DNA from: Xenopus tropicalis
Taxonomy: Eukaryota > Chordata > Amphibia > Anura > Pipidae
DNA length: 64,000 nucleotides
Assembly (NCBI RefSeq): GCF_000004195.4
Contig: NC_030680.2
Location: 140,875,545 to 140,939,544 of the forward strand
Direction: 5' to 3'
Shown here: positions 60,421-64,000 of the stretch, one piece after another
Layout of the letters: each line of letters opens with the position of its first letter
Numbering within the stretch: position 1 is the first letter of the stretch
Program-made: the position numbers and the translations under genes
Notes under the pieces: generated by a model
What the model saw: the letters and a program-made list of their open reading frames with translations, nothing else
What the model was told of the DNA's origin: nothing
Database searches by the model: none

Positions 60421-60716
60421 CAAGTAATGGAAAAACACAATTATATGTTGGGGAGGGGGGGGGGGTGTTGTTTATAATGGAAGCAGGTGCTTACTCACAG
60501 GTGCAGGTAATTATGTGGTTAATGAGCCCTCGTACTTTGGGGGGATTTATGGAAGTTCTCAAGAGCCCCAGATGGCCAATATTTTGAGTAGAAGATATTT
60601 GGGGGCATGTTTAGTGATAAACCTGTTTAGCTTGCAGGGGAGCAATGGGAAATAACCATTAGGGGTAAGTGTTGACAGAATCATGTGTATGAAATAGTGA
60701 TCCCCATACTCTAAAT

Positions 60717-61202
60717 CAGGGATCCCCAAACTTTTACCCATGAGCAATATTTTAATATAAAAACAGTTGGGGAACAATATATGCATTAAACAAGTTCCTA
60801 AGGGGTGACCAGTTAGGGCTGTGATTGGCTATTTGGTAGGCCAATGTGGACTGGAGCCTACAGGAGGCTCTGTTTGGCAGTACCCATGGTCTTTATGCCT
60901 CCAAAACTTGTCTCCAAGCCAAAAAAATAGCCAAGAATAGGCCAACAGGAGCAACATCAAAGAGGTTGGGGAGCAACACATGCATTAAAAATGTTCCTAA
61001 GGGCTGACCAATTAGGGCAGTGATTGGCTATTTGGTAGCCCAATGAGGACTGGAGCCTACAGGAGACCCATGGTCATTATGCCTCCAAAACTTGTCTCCA
61101 AGTTGGAAATTCAGGAATAAAGACCTGCTTTGAGGCCACTGGGAGCAACATCAAAAAGGGTTGATAACACGGTGCTCAAGGGCCACTGGTTGGGGATCAC
61201 GG
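60717..61202. mobile_element. hAT-like MITE, family A, with internal duplication
   Basis: Bounded by ctctaaat / ctctaaac (7 of 8). The block 'gttggggagcaacacatgca' to 'ggctatttggtagcccaatg' is a second copy of 60767-60846, so the element is longer than its relatives. Confidence 0.85.
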
Positions 61203-62330
61203 CTCTAAACATTCATGGTCAAATAGGTGAATAACTGCATCGGTTTCATGCAATAGGGTGGTTTTAGAAATGTCACAAATATTATGATGGAACTGTACGT
61301 CATAAAGTAAAGTGGTTAAGAAAATGGCCGCTGGTCTGTTGACCAGTAGAAAACACAAGTCATACTTCAGCTTATTCTCCAGACGGTACTTGATGAGGGC
61401 ACAAGTGACAGCTATCTATAGCTACAGACCTGGGTTCAACATCCCCAGAATAAAGGGTTTTGTGGGTTCAAACTATCTGTCTGTTTATGGTGTTAGAGTA
61501 CCGGCCCCATATGTACCACTTGGGGCTAAATCAATGGTTATTAAAAGTAACTTTGATTAATCCATCACCATGATTTTTATATTAAGGATTTAGCGTAAGT
61601 TCTCATTAACCACTGGAACAAGTGCAGAACCCTGGGGGCCGCTAATACCGTGGGGCTGAGTGAGGCGCAACTCTATGTTCTCCATTCTAGGGATACAACA
61701 TATGGGGCAACAGAGAATGCCATGGCCGTCCCCAGCGCTTAGCTACAGTATGTGTCGTAATTACACAGTGCAAGTTACTTGGGCTTAATGTTCAAAAAAT
61801 ATCTTTACTGTGCTGGAGCAAATAATTCCAACAGGAAGGACCAGGGAAACAGGAAACAGCAGTCGTAACAGGAATGAGATCGCCTAGGAACAAGCAAGTT
61901 TGACCTATAATGGGCAGTGAGTTCAGAGCTGGGGATTTAATACGGGGGAAATGCAGTTTTATGTGACCAAGAATTTTTTGAATATTTGCGGCAGTGGGCG
62001 AAATGTGGATTTTCACTGTGGATCCATGTCTAGTGAAAAAAATTCTCTCATCAGTACTGAGCACCTGTTGCTGTTGGATTGGGGCCATGAGTTGGGGGGG
62101 CAGTGATGTAAATGGGAGGTGTGGTGATGTCAAAAGGGCAGAGCCAGGCCAGCAAGGACTGGTTATTACATGTTTACCAGTAAGTACATTGCAGGTAAAT
62201 TTGTAGTACCGACCCGACCCTGGCTGGTATTTTAGCGGCAAGATGGCAACACTACATAAGGACACTGAGGAACCATGGAGCTCTGCCTACCTGGGCCTGG
62301 CATAAGATCTGGGGTTCCCATAGTGGATTG
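61203..62330. other. intergenic, no gene
   Basis: The 157-residue minus-strand ORF at 61792-62265 has no recognisable domain. Its N-terminal part overlaps 'agtaccgacccgaccctggc', a frog-repeat phrase, so it is most likely repeat-derived. Confidence 0.45.
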
Positions 62331-63260
62331 CATCAATAGATGATCCAGTGGATCACATGGACCAAAGGGGTTTTGGGAACAAATTCCTTCAGGCTCATAA
62401 AAAAACCCCATTTACACAGGCCAGTGATCCCCAACCAGTGACTCAGGGACAACATGTTGCTCCCCAACCCCTTGGATGTTGCTCTCAGGGGCCCCAAACC
62501 AGGGAGTTATTTTTGAATTCCTGACTTGGGGGCAAGTTTTGGTTGAATAAAAACCAGGTGTACTGCCAAACAGAGCCTCATTTAGGCTCTCATTCCACAT
62601 GGAGCTACCTAATAGCCAACCAGAGCCCCCATTTGTAACCCCAGGAACATTTTTCATGCTTGTGTTCCTCTCCAACTTTTTTTACATTTGAATATGGCTC
62701 TTCAGGAAAAAAAGGTTGGGGATCCCTGCTATAGGCTAAAGCTCACCCACTGGGTTTAAAGCAGAAGCCAGGATAATAGCTGATCAGATTCCCAACTACA
62801 GACCGGTTTCGCCCTTCTTGGGGCTCATCAGTGTAGTGCAGGGTTTTCTGATCAGCTTAGGGAGAGCCAGGAGTGGGGATTCATGTACAACCCAATAGGG
62901 TTGAGGAGACCACCTCATACATATGCAAATAGACCAAAGGGATTCTGGGAACAAATTCCTTAAGGCTCCTAAAAAAAACCCATTTCCATGGGTTTATCCT
63001 ATAGGCTAAAGCTCACCCACTGGGTTTTTAAAGCAAAAGCCAGAATAATAGCCAATCAGATTCCCAACTACAGACCAGTTTCACCCTTCTTGGGGCTCAT
63101 CAGTGTAGTGCAGGGTTTTCTGATCAGCTTAGGGAGAGTCAGGAGTGGGAATTCACGAACAAGTCAAACGGGTTGAGGAGACCTCAGGCCTCATACGTAT
63201 GCAAATAGACCAAAGGGATTCTGGGAACAAATTCCTTAAGGCTCCTGTAGGCTAAAGCTG
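62331..63260. repeat. ~270-bp tandem repeat interrupted by a hAT-like MITE
   Basis: Unit 'ctataggctaaagctcaccc' to 'ggaacaaattccttaaggct' occurs at 62729 and 62998, with partial units at about 62340-62420 and 63246. The family A MITE at 62422-62728 sits between 'cccatttacacaggc' and 'ctataggct', i.e. inside a unit junction. Confidence 0.85.
62422..62728. mobile_element. hAT-like MITE, family A, complete
   Basis: Ends 'cagtgatccccaacc' and 'ggttggggatccctg'. The flanks acacaggc / ctataggc match only partly. Confidence 0.85.
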
Positions 63261-63539
63261 GATCAGATACTAACACTGGGGGCTCCACTGGAACACTGCT
63301 TCATGACCCCCCAAAAACATCTCCATTCACCTCTAGTTATTCCTCCCATTTCCATCCATATCTCTTTCTGTCTACATTTTCATATCAAGTCAGTGGAAGA
63401 CGGTAAAAAAAAAAGAAGATTTGCAGCTGGAACTGATGACCCCCCGGTTAATATTCCCTCGCTGAAGTTCCCCCCATTTTTTTTTTTAATTATTGTAAAA
63501 ACTCCCAACGTCCATTTCTTTTTGTGTGCAAAAAGGTGT

Positions 63540-64000
63540 GTAATTAAACTATCAGTCTAACGACCTATCAGCGCGCAGAGGCCGCACTTCTGAACTTTAC
63601 CTGCCGCGTGAAAACTCCCATTACATGACCATTAAGTCTTATGAATAAAGCCGGTCATTGTAGTAGTTGATTAATTTTTATACACTATATAAATATAGTT
63701 TAATCATTCTGGGGGGGGGGGGGGAATCACCGATGTACAGATAGTCGTAATGAACAAACTCTTCGGCTTCTTTTTTTTTTTATTGACTTCAAAGAAATTG
63801 TCGCCATGAACGCGACGCCTTAATGAGTTTCCATTCGTTAATGCTTTGATGACCTCGTCAATCCAATATTGCTGGGAATAATCATTACATTGTAAGGAGG
63901 ACAGAAAAAATAAAAGAATATGTTTTCCCGGTAGGAACGGATGAGACTCTAACGGCCGACGGTACAGAGTATCCTATCAGCCTCGGGGTTTAAAGGCAAC
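63540..64000. promoter_or_regulatory. candidate conserved noncoding element at the window end
   Basis: Repeat-free apart from a G-homopolymer at 63711-63724 and a T-run. Contains 'taatgagtttccattcgtta', 'ggtcattgtagtagttgatt' and 'caatattgctgggaataatc'. It continues past the window edge. Confidence 0.4.

Noticed and set aside
61792..62265. 157-residue minus-strand ORF as a downstream gene
   Set aside because: No recognisable domain, partly repeat-like sequence, and no splice or promoter context.

Overview
The window is vertebrate genomic DNA, almost certainly from a pipid frog (Xenopus, most likely X. tropicalis). Two lines of evidence support this. The coding exons spell a FOXP1 protein very close to the mammalian one but with small differences. 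The introns and flanks are full of the MITE families typical of frog genomes: TTAA-flanked T2/Kolobok-like, 8-bp-TSD hAT-like, TA-flanked Tc1-like and 'gggatgcaccgaatcc' elements. No database was searched, so the species is an inference.

Layout. From 1 to about 47,405 (+ strand) lies the 3' part of foxp1: nine coding exons, very long introns, and a 3'UTR of about 5.4 kb. Exon numbers below follow the human scheme, in which the stop is in exon 21. The exons are 13 (1385-1472, zinc-finger histidines and start of the leucine zipper), 14 (7186-7269, rest of the zipper), 15 (19286-19487), 16 (19620-19696, start of the forkhead), 17 (24208-24309), 18 (26441-26562), 18b (26918-27087), 19 (28648-28717), 20 (32616-32782) and 21 (41813-41957 coding, then 3'UTR). 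Every junction has AG/GT boundaries and the reading frame is continuous. The part seen here encodes 351 residues with exon 18, or 367 with exon 18b. The N-terminal exons (polyglutamine region, first half of the zinc finger) lie upstream of the window.

The main biological point is the pair of alternative forkhead exons, 18 and 18b. Each encodes its own version of the DNA-recognition helix and wing. Exon 18b is the counterpart of the exon that defines the FOXP1-ES isoform of mammalian pluripotent cells. Both exons are 2 modulo 3 in length. Including both gives a stop inside 18b, and skipping both puts a TAG at the very start of exon 19, so only inclusion of exactly one gives full-length protein. 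Exon 18b has a very long CU-rich tract with many YGCY motifs upstream and a TGCATG downstream, which fits MBNL/PTB/RBFOX-type control.

From about 47.4 to 64 kb no gene is recognisable. This part alternates between MITEs and tandem repeats and several repeat-free stretches that look like conserved noncoding (enhancer-type) DNA, as expected for the gene desert downstream of foxp1. Many long open frames in the window are produced by minisatellites whose period is a multiple of three, and they are not genes.
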